A stretch of 33,260 bases of DNA from Streptomyces huasconensis (GTDB lineage Bacteria; Actinomycetota; Actinomycetes; Streptomycetales; Streptomycetaceae): assembly GCA_004010275.1 (NCBI GenBank), contig RBWT01000087.1:1-33260 (forward strand). Reading direction: 5' to 3'. The notes under the pieces are model-generated. The model searched no databases, was not told where the DNA came from, and worked only from the letters and a program-made list of their open reading frames with translations. The translations under genes were made by a program, and so were the position numbers. Below are positions 1 through 7,626 of this stretch, in pieces; position 1 is the stretch's first letter, and every line of letters starts with the position of its first letter.

Positions 1-1312
1 GCTCGGCCTGAACCGGCTGCGCGGGCGGCGCACTCTGCGTAGGCACGGGCCACTGCGGTGCCGAGGTCGGAGCCGCGGGCTGGTAGGCGGGAGGCAACGG
101 CGGGATTCCGCTCTGCGGCGGGGGCGGCGGAGTCCAGGAGGACGGCACGGAGTCCTGCACATCATCGACGACGGCCGTGGGCACGGCGTCCTGAGGCGCG
201 TCTTCCTCCGTGACGGCGGCGGGTCCGGCGACGACCGGCTCCTCGTCACGCCCCTCATCAGCACCCGCTACGTCGGGCTCGGCCTCGGCCACGGCCTTGG
301 GCTCCGACACCGACTCGGGGGGCGGGCTCGGGGGGCGGGGGTCCGGCTTGGCCTCAGGAGCCGAGGCAGCGGCACGCTCCTCGATCTCGCGCTGGAGGGC
401 ACGTGCGGAGAACCGCATGGTGGCGCCACTCTCCAGATCACCGCTCCCCGCAACAGGTTCGACGACCTCGGCGTCGCGCTCAGGCTCCTCCGCACCAGCC
501 TCGGACGAGCCACCGGAGTCCGCACCAGGCGCCGACTCCTCGACCTCAACCTCAGCCTCCGCCTCGGCACCGGCTTCCGTCTCCGCCTTGGCTTCGGCGA
601 GGGCGTCCACCTCGTTCTTCGGTACGACACCGGTCACGTGAACGGAGGCGGCCGGCCCCGCAACAGCGGCGCTCCAGTCGGTGGCCCCGCCACCGGACAC
701 CGCGGGAGACTCAGCCCCGGAGTCCGTCTCCTCTGCCTCCTCCTTCTTTCCCGTCTCCTCGTCCCGAGCCGCAGGCTGGAACCCGCTCCCGACCGGAAGC
801 TTCGGCACCACGCCGGGAACAGAGTGGGAAGGAGCCGCCGCAGGCGTCTCGGCGGGCTCAGCCGGCTCCGCGCGCAGCGGCGGAACCGGCCCCGCGGGCG
901 GAACGATGGGCACGGGCGGCGCAGCGAAGGAAGGCATGGCCGGAGCGGCCGCGGAACCAGAAGCGGAACCGTCCGAACGCGCAGCATCCGAACCATCAGC
1001 GTCCGAACCAACCGGAGTGGCCGACGGAGTGGACGCCGACGGAGTGGAGACGGGCGGAGCAGGGACAGACGGAGCAGGGGCAGGCGGAGTGGAGACCGGC
1101 GGAGTGGAGACGGGCGTGGAACCGCCCGACGTCGAAGCGGCGGACGCCGAAGGCATCTCACCGGCACTGCCCGAAGCGTTCTGCGTGTACCAGGCGGGCG
1201 GCGCGTAGTCGATGGTGAACTCGCCCGTCGTCTCGGCGGCGGACTCCGCGTCGGACTGATCATCGACGGGTGAGTCCCAGCCCCCGCGGATCTCGTCCCG
1301 ATCGCTGTTCAC
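1..1312 (-). CDS. SCO5717/EspI-like T7SS-locus protein, N-terminal part (runs off the window)
   Basis: An uninterrupted minus-strand frame runs from a GTG at 1312-1310, preceded by AGGAGG, to the window edge (437 codons, no stop). The visible part is disordered: Pro/Ala/Ser/Thr repeats such as PVSTPPVSTPP at about residues 57-95, acidic Ala/Glu stretches at about 225-260, and a Pro-rich end. No membrane segment or enzyme motif is seen. In Streptomyces T7SS loci a long protein in this place, next to eccE, has such a disordered N-terminus ahead of a MinD/ParA-like ATPase domain, resembling mycobacterial EspI. The ATPase part would lie outside the window, so that assignment rests on position and composition only. 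Several out-of-frame ORFs overlap it and are composition artefacts. The reading frame is fairly certain and the function is inferred. Confidence 0.7.
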   Translation of the reverse strand, partial: MNSDRDEIRGGWDSPVDDQSDAESAAETTGEFTIDYAPPAWYTQNASGSAGEMPSASAASTSGGSTPVSTPPVSTPPAPAPSVPAPPVSTPSASTPSATPVGSDADGSDAARSDGSASGSAAAPAMPSFAAPPVPIVPPAGPVPPLRAEPAEPAETPAAAPSHSVPGVVPKLPVGSGFQPAARDEETGKKEEAEETDSGAESPAVSGGGATDWSAAVAGPAASVHVTGVVPKNEVDALAEAKAETEAGAEAEAEVEVEESAPGADSGGSSEAGAEEPERDAEVVEPVAGSGDLESGATMRFSARALQREIEERAAASAPEAKPDPRPPSPPPESVSEPKAVAEAEPDVAGADEGRDEEPVVAGPAAVTEEDAPQDAVPTAVVDDVQDSVPSSWTPPPPPQSGIPPLPPAYQPAAPTSAPQWPVPTQSAPPAQPVQAE

Positions 1313-1616
1313 AATGCCTCCTGGTGTGGTCGAGCACCCTCGTGCCGTGGTGGGGGGCGACCGTTCCTGTCGTCCGATCCGCCTGGCTCTCCCCGTTGAG
1401 GACGCGCACGACCCGCTCGCGGGTTTCTGGCGTCGCGCCCTGCCCCAGACTAATCATCAAAACCACCGGTACGGCAGGGCAGCCCACCCCGCCCACGCCG
1501 TCCATTGCGTCATGCCCTGCCCGGAAGTGATCCACGTACGCCAAAACCTGACGGACAAAACACCCAACAGGGATAGAGCACGCTGATTTCGCCACGAAAA
1601 CGGTCTCCGCCCGGCC
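1313..1616. other. Intergenic stretch between two minus-strand T7SS genes
   Basis: This 304-bp gap separates the EspI-like gene from the upstream eccE-coupled gene. A minus-strand ORF crosses it (1260-1595), but it overlaps the start of the EspI-like gene and resembles no family I know, so I do not call it. A TAGTCT hexamer on the minus strand near 1448-1453 could be a -10 box for the EspI-like gene, without a convincing -35. No terminator-grade hairpin is obvious. Confidence 0.4.
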
Positions 1617-2332
1617 TCAGTCCATCCGGCGGGCGGCACCCAACAATCCGGTCTCGGCATCGGTGGCCTGCGTCATCACGTACCGCCGGTCGCGATCGGC
1701 GCACCACAACGTCACGCCGTCGGCAAGCGTCGGCAACGAATCCACGTCCGCGCCCGGCAACCCCAGCTCCCGCCCGATCAGCGTGGCCTCATCAGGCGAC
1801 ACCCGCTGGACCCCCACGAGCCGGGCCTGCCGCATCAACCGGGGAGCGACAGGACTGAGATAGGGCAACACCGTCAGTACCGACTGCCAGGGCCCGGCCA
1901 CCACCCGCCCCCGAGGCGGCCGCATCCCGCAGTCCCGCACCACGAGCACGGGACTCCCCGCCGAGCCCCCTGCGGCGGCACCCGCCCCACATCGTGCACA
2001 GCCATCCCACTGGGCCCGACCCCAAGCGCCTGAACAAGCCGCCCCCAAGCCCCGGCCCGCCCGGTCTCCACAGCCACCCGAGTCCCGATGGCGGCGGCCC
2101 GCAACGCGATGACCTGAGCGGTCCACAGGCCACCGATGAACAGGATGTCGTACGGCGTCGGACGGTTGAGCCCGAGAGTCGCGGGCCGGCTCTCCGCGTC
2201 CACCCCGATCACCACCCCGTCATCCCCGATGGGCAGGGTGAGCGCATCCACTTGATCAGCCGTGAGTCCGTGTCGCCCGTGCCGGGGCCCGATCAGCCCG
2301 AAGCCCCCACGCACGACATCCAGAGCCGTCAC
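1617..2332 (-). CDS. T7SS-locus protein of unknown function coupled to eccE (apparent frameshift)
   Basis: The GTG start at 2332 overlaps the eccE stop in a GTGA, which implies translational coupling. The N-terminal half (MTALDVVRGG to about residue 118) and the C-terminal half (SPVLVVRDCG to ARRMD) lie in different frames. One missing base near 1978-1985, in a CCGCCG run, would join them into about 238 residues. The protein has alternating hydrophobic and charged stretches, one fairly hydrophobic region (ILFIGGLWTAQVIALRAAA), and no motif I can assign. It lies between eccE and the EspI-like gene, so a role with the secretion machinery is likely but unproven. The break is more likely a sequence error than decay, because both halves keep gene-like composition right up to the junction. 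Confidence 0.65.
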
Positions 2333-3624
2333 CGCGCACCTCCCAGGGGAAGCGTCGCCAACATCCCCGGCAGCTGCTCCCGATCCAGCCGCAGCAAGCC
2401 CGCTCCCACCTGTCGCGCTCCTCGCTCCAGCCCTTGCCGTGCCGCCGAGAGCTCGGCGTCGCTGCGGCCCGTCACCCGCACATGACCGCTCAAGGTGATC
2501 TCCTGCCGTGCACCCCGCCCGATCGTGAGACTGAACGTCGTGGCGAGTGCTGGAACCGCGGTGAGTACAGCGACGAGTTGAGGCAGCGCAGGTCCGCCGT
2601 CACCACCGAGCCGGGGCCAACGCCGTACCCAGTAGGTGGTGTGCCGTCGGTTGTCGCACCGCCACGCGCGCAAGGACTCCTCGGTCCTGCGCTCCGGCAG
2701 TTCCGCACGCCCGGCCTGGGCGGTCATCAGGGGGTTGGCGCAGGCGGAGGTCGCCACAGCGGCGGCCACCTCGTCCTCGTTCAGCACCGTCACCCGGAAT
2801 CCCGCCCCCGTCAGCCGGCTCGAGAGCTGGTCGACGGCGCGCACCAGACACTTCTGGGCCCCCGCCAGCCCACCCCCGCGCGCCGCCACGGCCTCCGGAC
2901 ACAGCTCCGGGTTCAACTTGAGGGCGATCCACGTGATGCGCACGGCCGGCGCCCCGGTCTGGGCCTGTAGCGGCGCGTAATTGCTGACGGCCACGGACTG
3001 CGTGTGGATCACTATCTGCGCGGATTCCAGCCGGATTCCGTCCACTTCGAGTGCCGCGCGGACCAGCCCGACCGGCAGCGGCTGCCGTCCCCGCTCGGCC
3101 CGCAACGCGGTCGCGTCGGATTCGATCTGCAACACCGCCGTCAGGAACGTCCCGTCCCCGGCCATGCCGACCTGCCGCCGCGAACGGCCCCGGTAGGCAT
3201 ACGTCCGCAGGGCGGGATCGCATTCGAGGGCCGGGGCGAAGGAGGGGTCCGTGCCGAGCGGCACCATCACTTCGGCCGAACGTCGCACGCGTCCCCGGAA
3301 CTCCCGGGTGATGGCCAGCCATTCATGCCACGGGCGGCCATGGCGACGCCCGAAGGCGAAGAACACCAGCACCGCCGCGATCACCGCTGCCGCTGCGGCC
3401 GCCAGGGGATCGACGAGCCAGGCCGCCCCCACCAGGGCAAGGGCCAACTCCACGAGCACCATGGGGCGCAAGCGGGACCAACCGAACTGCGGTGAGCGGG
3501 CAGTGAGGTGAGGAGCGAAGGCGCTGTGGGGGAGAGGCGCAGATGAAGCGGCCGCCGGTGCCGGTGCACGCGTCCCGGATTCGGCACGACGCCGCCCGGG
3601 CCGGGTCCGCACTGACGTAACCAT
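2329..3624 (-). CDS. eccE: Type VII secretion protein EccE
   Basis: This 431-aa membrane component belongs to the T7SS core. EccE sits at the periphery of the EccB-C-D-E complex in the cytoplasmic membrane. A basic, Ala/Pro-rich N-terminus (1-50) is followed by two adjacent transmembrane helices (about 54-71 and 73-92) and then a soluble domain of about 340 residues, the usual EccE layout. The domain contains AVSNYAPLQAQTGAPAVRIT, typical of the actinomycete family. The ATG at 3624 has GAGGGG 8 nt upstream; a GTG at 3630 is an alternative. The frame stays open further upstream to 3804, but that part runs into the divergent eccB promoter region and looks non-coding. The stop overlaps the next gene by 4 nt. 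Confidence 0.88.
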   Translation of the reverse strand: MVTSVRTRPGRRRAESGTRAPAPAAASSAPLPHSAFAPHLTARSPQFGWSRLRPMVLVELALALVGAAWLVDPLAAAAAAVIAAVLVFFAFGRRHGRPWHEWLAITREFRGRVRRSAEVMVPLGTDPSFAPALECDPALRTYAYRGRSRRQVGMAGDGTFLTAVLQIESDATALRAERGRQPLPVGLVRAALEVDGIRLESAQIVIHTQSVAVSNYAPLQAQTGAPAVRITWIALKLNPELCPEAVAARGGGLAGAQKCLVRAVDQLSSRLTGAGFRVTVLNEDEVAAAVATSACANPLMTAQAGRAELPERRTEESLRAWRCDNRRHTTYWVRRWPRLGGDGGPALPQLVAVLTAVPALATTFSLTIGRGARQEITLSGHVRVTGRSDAELSAARQGLERGARQVGAGLLRLDREQLPGMLATLPLGGAR

Positions 3625-3721
3625 CGACACAACCCCTCGTAGGACTCCCAAATCGGCGTGCGGAACGCGAACTTGAGGCCCCTCGCCCTCACCCACCTCA
3701 CACGCGCGATCACACAACAGG

Positions 3722-3727
3722 CATAGT
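3722..3727 (+). promoter_or_regulatory. Possible -10 box for eccB in the eccE/eccB divergent region
   Basis: The 209-bp region between eccE and eccB must drive divergent transcription. CATAGT on the plus strand resembles an actinomycete -10 hexamer, about 105 nt before the eccB start. No clear TTGAC-like -35 lies 16-19 nt upstream, so the call is weak. Confidence 0.25.
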
Positions 3728-3833
3728 AGGGGGCCGGTCTGACAGCGGAGGTCCGGGGCAGGCGTCCGCCCCGGCCCTGCTCGGGTGGAACGACGATCGC
3801 CCACGCTCGCTCATAGGGGGAACACAGACGCGC

Positions 3834-5366
3834 ATGGCATCACGACGGGACGAACTCAACGCCTACACCTTCGCGAAGCGCCGCACGCTGGCCGCCTTCG
3901 TCCAGCCCTCGCCGTCGGGCTCGGAGGAAGGGGCCCCGCGTCCGCTGCGCGCGGTGGTGCCCGGCCTCATCGTCGCCGTGGTGGTCCTGGCGGTGTTCGG
4001 GGCGTGGGGGATGTTCCGGCCGGCGGCGAAACCGGGGTGGGACAAGCCCAAGGAACACGTGATCATCGCGAGCGACTCGACGACCCGCTACGTCATCCTG
4101 CAGACCGACGGCAAACGCCAACTGCACCCCGTCCTCAACATGGCCTCCGCCAAGCTCCTCCTCGACTCGGGCAAGGGCGAAGTCATCAAAGTCGACGAGT
4201 CGATCCTCGACAAGGGCACGATCCCGCACGGCGCGACGATCGGCATCCCGTACGCCCCCGACCGCCTCCCCTCCGCGTCCGAGGCCGGCACGGCCAAGCG
4301 CTGGGCGGTGTGCGAACGCCCCGTCGAGGGCGGAAGCAGCATCCAAAAGGCCGCGTTCGTGCTGGGCGACCGGGACCGGAACAAGACCGAGGGACGCCAA
4401 CGCCTTCGGGGCGGCGAGCTGCTGTACGTCGTCGGCCCCGACAAGGCCCGGTACGTGGTCGACGCGCGCGGCACCAAGTACCGGATCGCGGAGAAGGAGG
4501 ACCGCGAACTTCTGCTGCGTGTCCTCGTGAGGTCGGACCACGAACCGCAGCGTGTCTCCAAGCAGTGGCTCGACACGCTGCACCCCGGCGGCGCCATCGC
4601 GTTCCCCGAGATCGAGGGCGTCCCCGGAGCCGACGCGAAGGTGCCGGGCCTCCAGGACCGGGCGGCCGACAAGGTCGGCATGATCATCGAGGCGGCCGAC
4701 GGCGACAGGACACGGCACTACGTGGTCCTCCCGGGACGGATCGCCCCCGTGTCCGACTTCACCGCGAAGCTGCTGCTCGGCAGCCCCGACCTCGTCGACC
4801 TGGAGCAGGACGGCCGAGCCCGTCCACTGAGCGCCGGAGCCTTCACCCCCGACACCACGGAGTTCGGGGCGGGCAACAGGTGGCCGCGTGCGATGCCGAC
4901 GGCGGCCAACGAGGCATCGACCACGGACGGCAGCCGCAACACCGTCTGCAACGTCCTGCGCGACGTCGACGCCGACAACGGCAAGACCACTCTCAGCACG
5001 TGGGCGGGCACCGACTTCCCGGCCCCGCTCCCCACCGGATCGTCGAGCGCTTACGTCACTCCGGGCTCAGGCCAGCTCTACCGGCAGTTCCTCGGCTCGG
5101 AGACCAAGGCGGGCGGCATCTTCCTGGCCACCGACACCGGTTTGCGGTACGCGCTGCAGTCCAACAGCGACAGCGCGACGGACGACGCGAGCATCGGCCT
5201 GTCCGCCAAGCAGCGCAAGCAGCAGCAACAGGAGGCACAACAGGCTCAGACACGCCTCGGATACGGGGATACGGACGTGACCCTGATCCCCGCGGCCTGG
5301 TCCGCGTTCCTGCCCACGGGCCCGCGCCTGTCAACGGCCGCGGCTCGGCAGCCGCAAGGTGCCTGA
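3834..5366 (+). CDS. eccB: Type VII secretion protein EccB
   Basis: This 510-aa core T7SS component has a single membrane pass and a large extracytoplasmic domain. A short cytoplasmic N-terminus carries the family signature SRRDELNAYTFAKRR. One transmembrane helix follows at about 41-61, then a roughly 440-residue outer domain. Two cysteines, C160 (WAVCERP) and C372 (NTVCNVL), match the conserved disulfide pair of EccB proteins. The C-terminal tail is Gln-rich (about 464-480). Length is typical. The ATG at 3834 starts the family-like N-terminus. GGGGGA lies about 13 nt upstream, a rather distant ribosome site. It is probably co-transcribed with mycP, whose start is 22 nt after this stop. Confidence 0.95.
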   Translation: MASRRDELNAYTFAKRRTLAAFVQPSPSGSEEGAPRPLRAVVPGLIVAVVVLAVFGAWGMFRPAAKPGWDKPKEHVIIASDSTTRYVILQTDGKRQLHPVLNMASAKLLLDSGKGEVIKVDESILDKGTIPHGATIGIPYAPDRLPSASEAGTAKRWAVCERPVEGGSSIQKAAFVLGDRDRNKTEGRQRLRGGELLYVVGPDKARYVVDARGTKYRIAEKEDRELLLRVLVRSDHEPQRVSKQWLDTLHPGGAIAFPEIEGVPGADAKVPGLQDRAADKVGMIIEAADGDRTRHYVVLPGRIAPVSDFTAKLLLGSPDLVDLEQDGRARPLSAGAFTPDTTEFGAGNRWPRAMPTAANEASTTDGSRNTVCNVLRDVDADNGKTTLSTWAGTDFPAPLPTGSSSAYVTPGSGQLYRQFLGSETKAGGIFLATDTGLRYALQSNSDSATDDASIGLSAKQRKQQQQEAQQAQTRLGYGDTDVTLIPAAWSAFLPTGPRLSTAAARQPQGA

Positions 5367-5388
5367 GGGCCGGGAAGGGAGCGCTGAC

Positions 5389-6663
5389 ATGACGTACGCA
5401 ACCGCCGCGTCCGCCACGCGTGCACGCCGCGCGAGAAAAGCCGCGGGTACGGCCGCGGCAGCACTGGCACTCGGGCTGGCCACGCCGATGCCGGCCGCCG
5501 CCGACCCGTCGTCGTCCGGGCAGTGCACGTTCCCCTCCAAGAAGTACGAGGGCCGTCCTTGGTCCCTGCAACGCGTGCTCTTGGACGAGCTGTGGCGCCA
5601 GTCCACGGGCAAAGGCGTGCGGGTCGCGGTGATCGACACGGGGGTGGACACCAAGAACCCCCAGCTGAGGCCCGCGGTGGACACGACACGCGGCCGCAAC
5701 TTCCTGCCCGCCAAGGACGAGAAGGGCAAGAAGATCGACCGAGGCAAGGCCGACGGCACCACGGACACGGTCGGTCACGGCACGCGCGTGGCGGGCATCA
5801 TCGCGGCGCGCCCCACCAAGGGAACCGGCTTCGTGGGCCTCGCTCCCGAGGCGACGATCATCCCGATCAAGCAGAACGACGCGGAGGGCCACGGCACCGC
5901 GGAGACTCTCGCGCAAGCGATCGACTACGCGGTCGGCGCCGGCGCGGACGTCATCAACATCTCGCAGGACACCGCGAACGCGGCCGAGCCCTCTCCGGAA
6001 CTCAAACGGGCGGTGGACAGGGCGCTCGGCCTGCGGCGGATGATCGTCGCGTCGGCAGGCAATGACGGCCTGGGCGGCAACGTCAAGAAGACCTACCCCG
6101 CCTCCTACGAGGGCGTCCTCGCGGTGGCGGCCTCCGACCGCAACAACGAACGAGCCGCCTTCTCCCAGTCCGGCGGCTTCGTCGACGTGGCGGCCCCGGG
6201 CGTCGACATGATCTCGACCGTCCCTCTGGGCGGCCACTGCGCCGACAGCGGCACCAGTTTCGCGGCCCCGTACGTCACCGGCCTCGCGGCCCTCATCAAG
6301 TCCAAGCACCCCAACTGGACGCCACGCCAGATCACGGCCCAGATCCAACAAACAGCGGAACGCTCCGTGGCCGGCCACGACCGCCTGGTCGGCTGGGGCG
6401 TGGCGGACCCGACCCGGGCCCTGACGGAAGACGCCCACCCACTCGAACGCCCCACGGCCGCGGAGGGAGTACGCGGAGCGGAGGCCCCAACTCCCGCGAA
6501 ACTCCACGTCGGTGAGACCTCGGAGGAACGCACGGCCCGTATTGCCACGTACGTGGCTGTGGGCGCCGTCGTGGTGGTGACGGGGCTGGGTGGGGTTGGG
6601 GTGGCGGTGCGAGATGCCGGGCGGCGGAGGACCCGAGGACGTGGGAGGGGCCTGACGGGCTAG
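5389..6663 (+). CDS. mycP: Mycosin 1, type VII secretion-associated S8 serine protease
   Basis: A membrane-anchored subtilisin-like protease of 424 aa that in ESX systems stabilises the membrane complex and can process substrates outside the cell. A signal peptide spans about 1-38. The catalytic triad is intact: D83 in AVIDTGVD, H130 in GHGTRVAG, S290 in SGTSFAAPYV; the oxyanion Asn is N225 in SAGNDG. Cysteines C46 and C284 probably form the mycosin disulfide. A C-terminal transmembrane helix (about 385-409) ends in a basic cytoplasmic tail. The ATG at 5389 has GGGAAGGGAG 7 nt upstream. An in-frame ATG at 5359 would overlap eccB and is less likely. It is in an operon with eccB, and a hairpin directly follows the stop. 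Confidence 0.94.
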   Translation: MTYATAASATRARRARKAAGTAAAALALGLATPMPAAADPSSSGQCTFPSKKYEGRPWSLQRVLLDELWRQSTGKGVRVAVIDTGVDTKNPQLRPAVDTTRGRNFLPAKDEKGKKIDRGKADGTTDTVGHGTRVAGIIAARPTKGTGFVGLAPEATIIPIKQNDAEGHGTAETLAQAIDYAVGAGADVINISQDTANAAEPSPELKRAVDRALGLRRMIVASAGNDGLGGNVKKTYPASYEGVLAVAASDRNNERAAFSQSGGFVDVAAPGVDMISTVPLGGHCADSGTSFAAPYVTGLAALIKSKHPNWTPRQITAQIQQTAERSVAGHDRLVGWGVADPTRALTEDAHPLERPTAAEGVRGAEAPTPAKLHVGETSEERTARIATYVAVGAVVVVTGLGGVGVAVRDAGRRRTRGRGRGLTG

Positions 6664-6695
6664 GAATAGCGAGAGCCTCATGGCGCTCGCTATTC
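6664..6695. terminator. Bidirectional terminator hairpin after mycP
   Basis: A perfect 10-bp inverted repeat (GAATAGCGAG at 6664-6673, CTCGCTATTC at 6686-6695) with a 12-nt loop starts directly after the mycP stop. It ends within the stop codon of the minus-strand gene remnant, so it can serve both strands. Confidence 0.75.
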
Positions 6696-6933
6696 ATCGT
6701 AGGGGTCGATCCCGTCGGGGATATCCGGCTGATTGCTGCAAGGCAGCTTCTGGCTCAGTTTCCTGGCCTACGTATATCCCGTTCCTTGTATCACGCCATG
6801 CGGTAAGCAGGCGATATTCGACGCGGACGGTCCCCTTCCCCATCGCGGCCACCAGCGAATCGATGTCCCGGTCCCCGAAAATCTCGTTGCACGCTGCCCA
6901 ACCTTTGGGTGAATCATCGCGTCTGGGTGGGAC
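6694..6933 (-). pseudogene. C-terminal gene remnant without a start codon
   Basis: A minus-strand frame reads about 79 sensible residues (DDSPKGWAACNEIFGDRD, then MGKGTVRVEYRLLTAWRD) and ends in TGA at 6696-6694, directly at the shared terminator. An in-frame stop lies upstream at 6934-6936, and no ATG or GTG precedes the conserved-looking part. It therefore looks like the 3' end of a truncated or frameshifted gene. Codons such as TAT, ATA, ACA and AGG are rare in the surrounding T7SS genes but resemble those of the downstream-to-upstream cassette at 7033-9945. Function is unknown; the CNEIF motif is reminiscent of small Streptomyces surface proteins, but I cannot name a family. From 6937 to 7032 I see nothing. 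Confidence 0.5.
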
Positions 6934-7032
6934 TCAAGGGACCAGGACTTCCTGCCCGCCGCCTGCCCTGGCGGAGGACGACCACCCTCTCGCATCAGTG
7001 TCTCGACCCGGCGGGGGAACGCGGCTGCTCTT

Positions 7033-7626
7033 TCAGGAGGCGGGGGTGGCCGCTGACCAGAAGTCGGAGTGGAGATAGGGGAGACCCTTGGAGGCTGGGT
7101 CGTCCGGGTCGAGGGTTTCCGTGGTGGGATCAGCAACCTTGGATTCAGTCACGCAGGGTGACGAAGCATCGAAGAACGCCTGGCCCTTGTAACCGATCTT
7201 CAGAGCGAGACCGAAGCCGTCAGGGGTCGAGGCGAAGATGGCCGGCATGTCCTCGCTGTTGCGAACCGAGGTAATTTTGTAGCCGTTCTTCTTCCAATGC
7301 CGCTCCACAACTCCGATGAAGCTACCGCGGCGTTCGGGGGAGATGATCGTCAAGACATATCGGCTCTGCTTTACATCGCCCTTTCCGGTTGAATCGTTCT
7401 TGAAATCAGTGCAGGGACCGCTGCGTGGTGCATTACGGTCCCATTTGACAGACGGTTTGATCGCTTCCATCGTCGCGTCAAGGATTTCATCCGCGCGATC
7501 TGCGGCCTCTTGCATGTCCATGCGGGTCTGTTTGCTCCTGGTTTTGGTGTCTGCCGTGTTGTTCGTAACGCTGCAGCCGGCCAAGGACAGGGTCGCGAAC
7601 ACCGTGATCAGCAGGCGGAACTTCAT
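7033..7626 (-). CDS. Secreted lipoprotein, possible immunity or partner protein of the DUF1023 hydrolase
   Basis: A 197-aa protein with a clear lipoprotein signal peptide: MKFRLLITVFATLSLAGC, with C18 as the lipidated cysteine. The mature part starts with a helical segment (about 30-57) and continues as a mixed alpha/beta domain with cysteines in GPCTDF and SPCVTES. The start overlaps the end of the DUF1023 gene by 4 nt (7623-7626), so the two are translationally coupled. Outer-membrane-face location next to a putative secreted enzyme fits an immunity or chaperone role, but that is inference. I do not recognise a named family. Base use is less GC-biased than in the ecc genes. Confidence 0.75.
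   Translation of the reverse strand: MKFRLLITVFATLSLAGCSVTNNTADTKTRSKQTRMDMQEAADRADEILDATMEAIKPSVKWDRNAPRSGPCTDFKNDSTGKGDVKQSRYVLTIISPERRGSFIGVVERHWKKNGYKITSVRNSEDMPAIFASTPDGFGLALKIGYKGQAFFDASSPCVTESKVADPTTETLDPDDPASKGLPYLHSDFWSAATPAS

Noticed and set aside
1031..1115. Possible CRISPR-like or minisatellite array of GGAGTGGA units
   Set aside because: The short irregular repeats simply encode the Pro/Ser/Thr repeats of the EspI-like protein; there are no uniform spacers.
210..1273. Several ORFs on both strands over the left edge (Arg-rich and Ser/Ala-rich products)
   Set aside because: They are out-of-frame readings of the Pro/Ala-rich EspI-like gene on the minus strand, whose own frame has a ribosome site and no stop.
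1260..1595. Minus-strand 111-aa ORF between two T7SS genes
   Set aside because: It overlaps the start of the EspI-like gene, lacks a ribosome site and resembles no family.
5056..6681. Long minus-strand ORF (541 aa) opposite eccB/mycP
   Set aside because: A shadow of the GC-rich mycP and eccB codons; Arg/Gly/Val-rich without any recognisable domain.
6680..7078. Plus-strand 132-aa ORF after mycP
   Set aside because: It starts inside the terminator hairpin, has no ribosome site, and lies opposite the gene remnant and the lipoprotein end.
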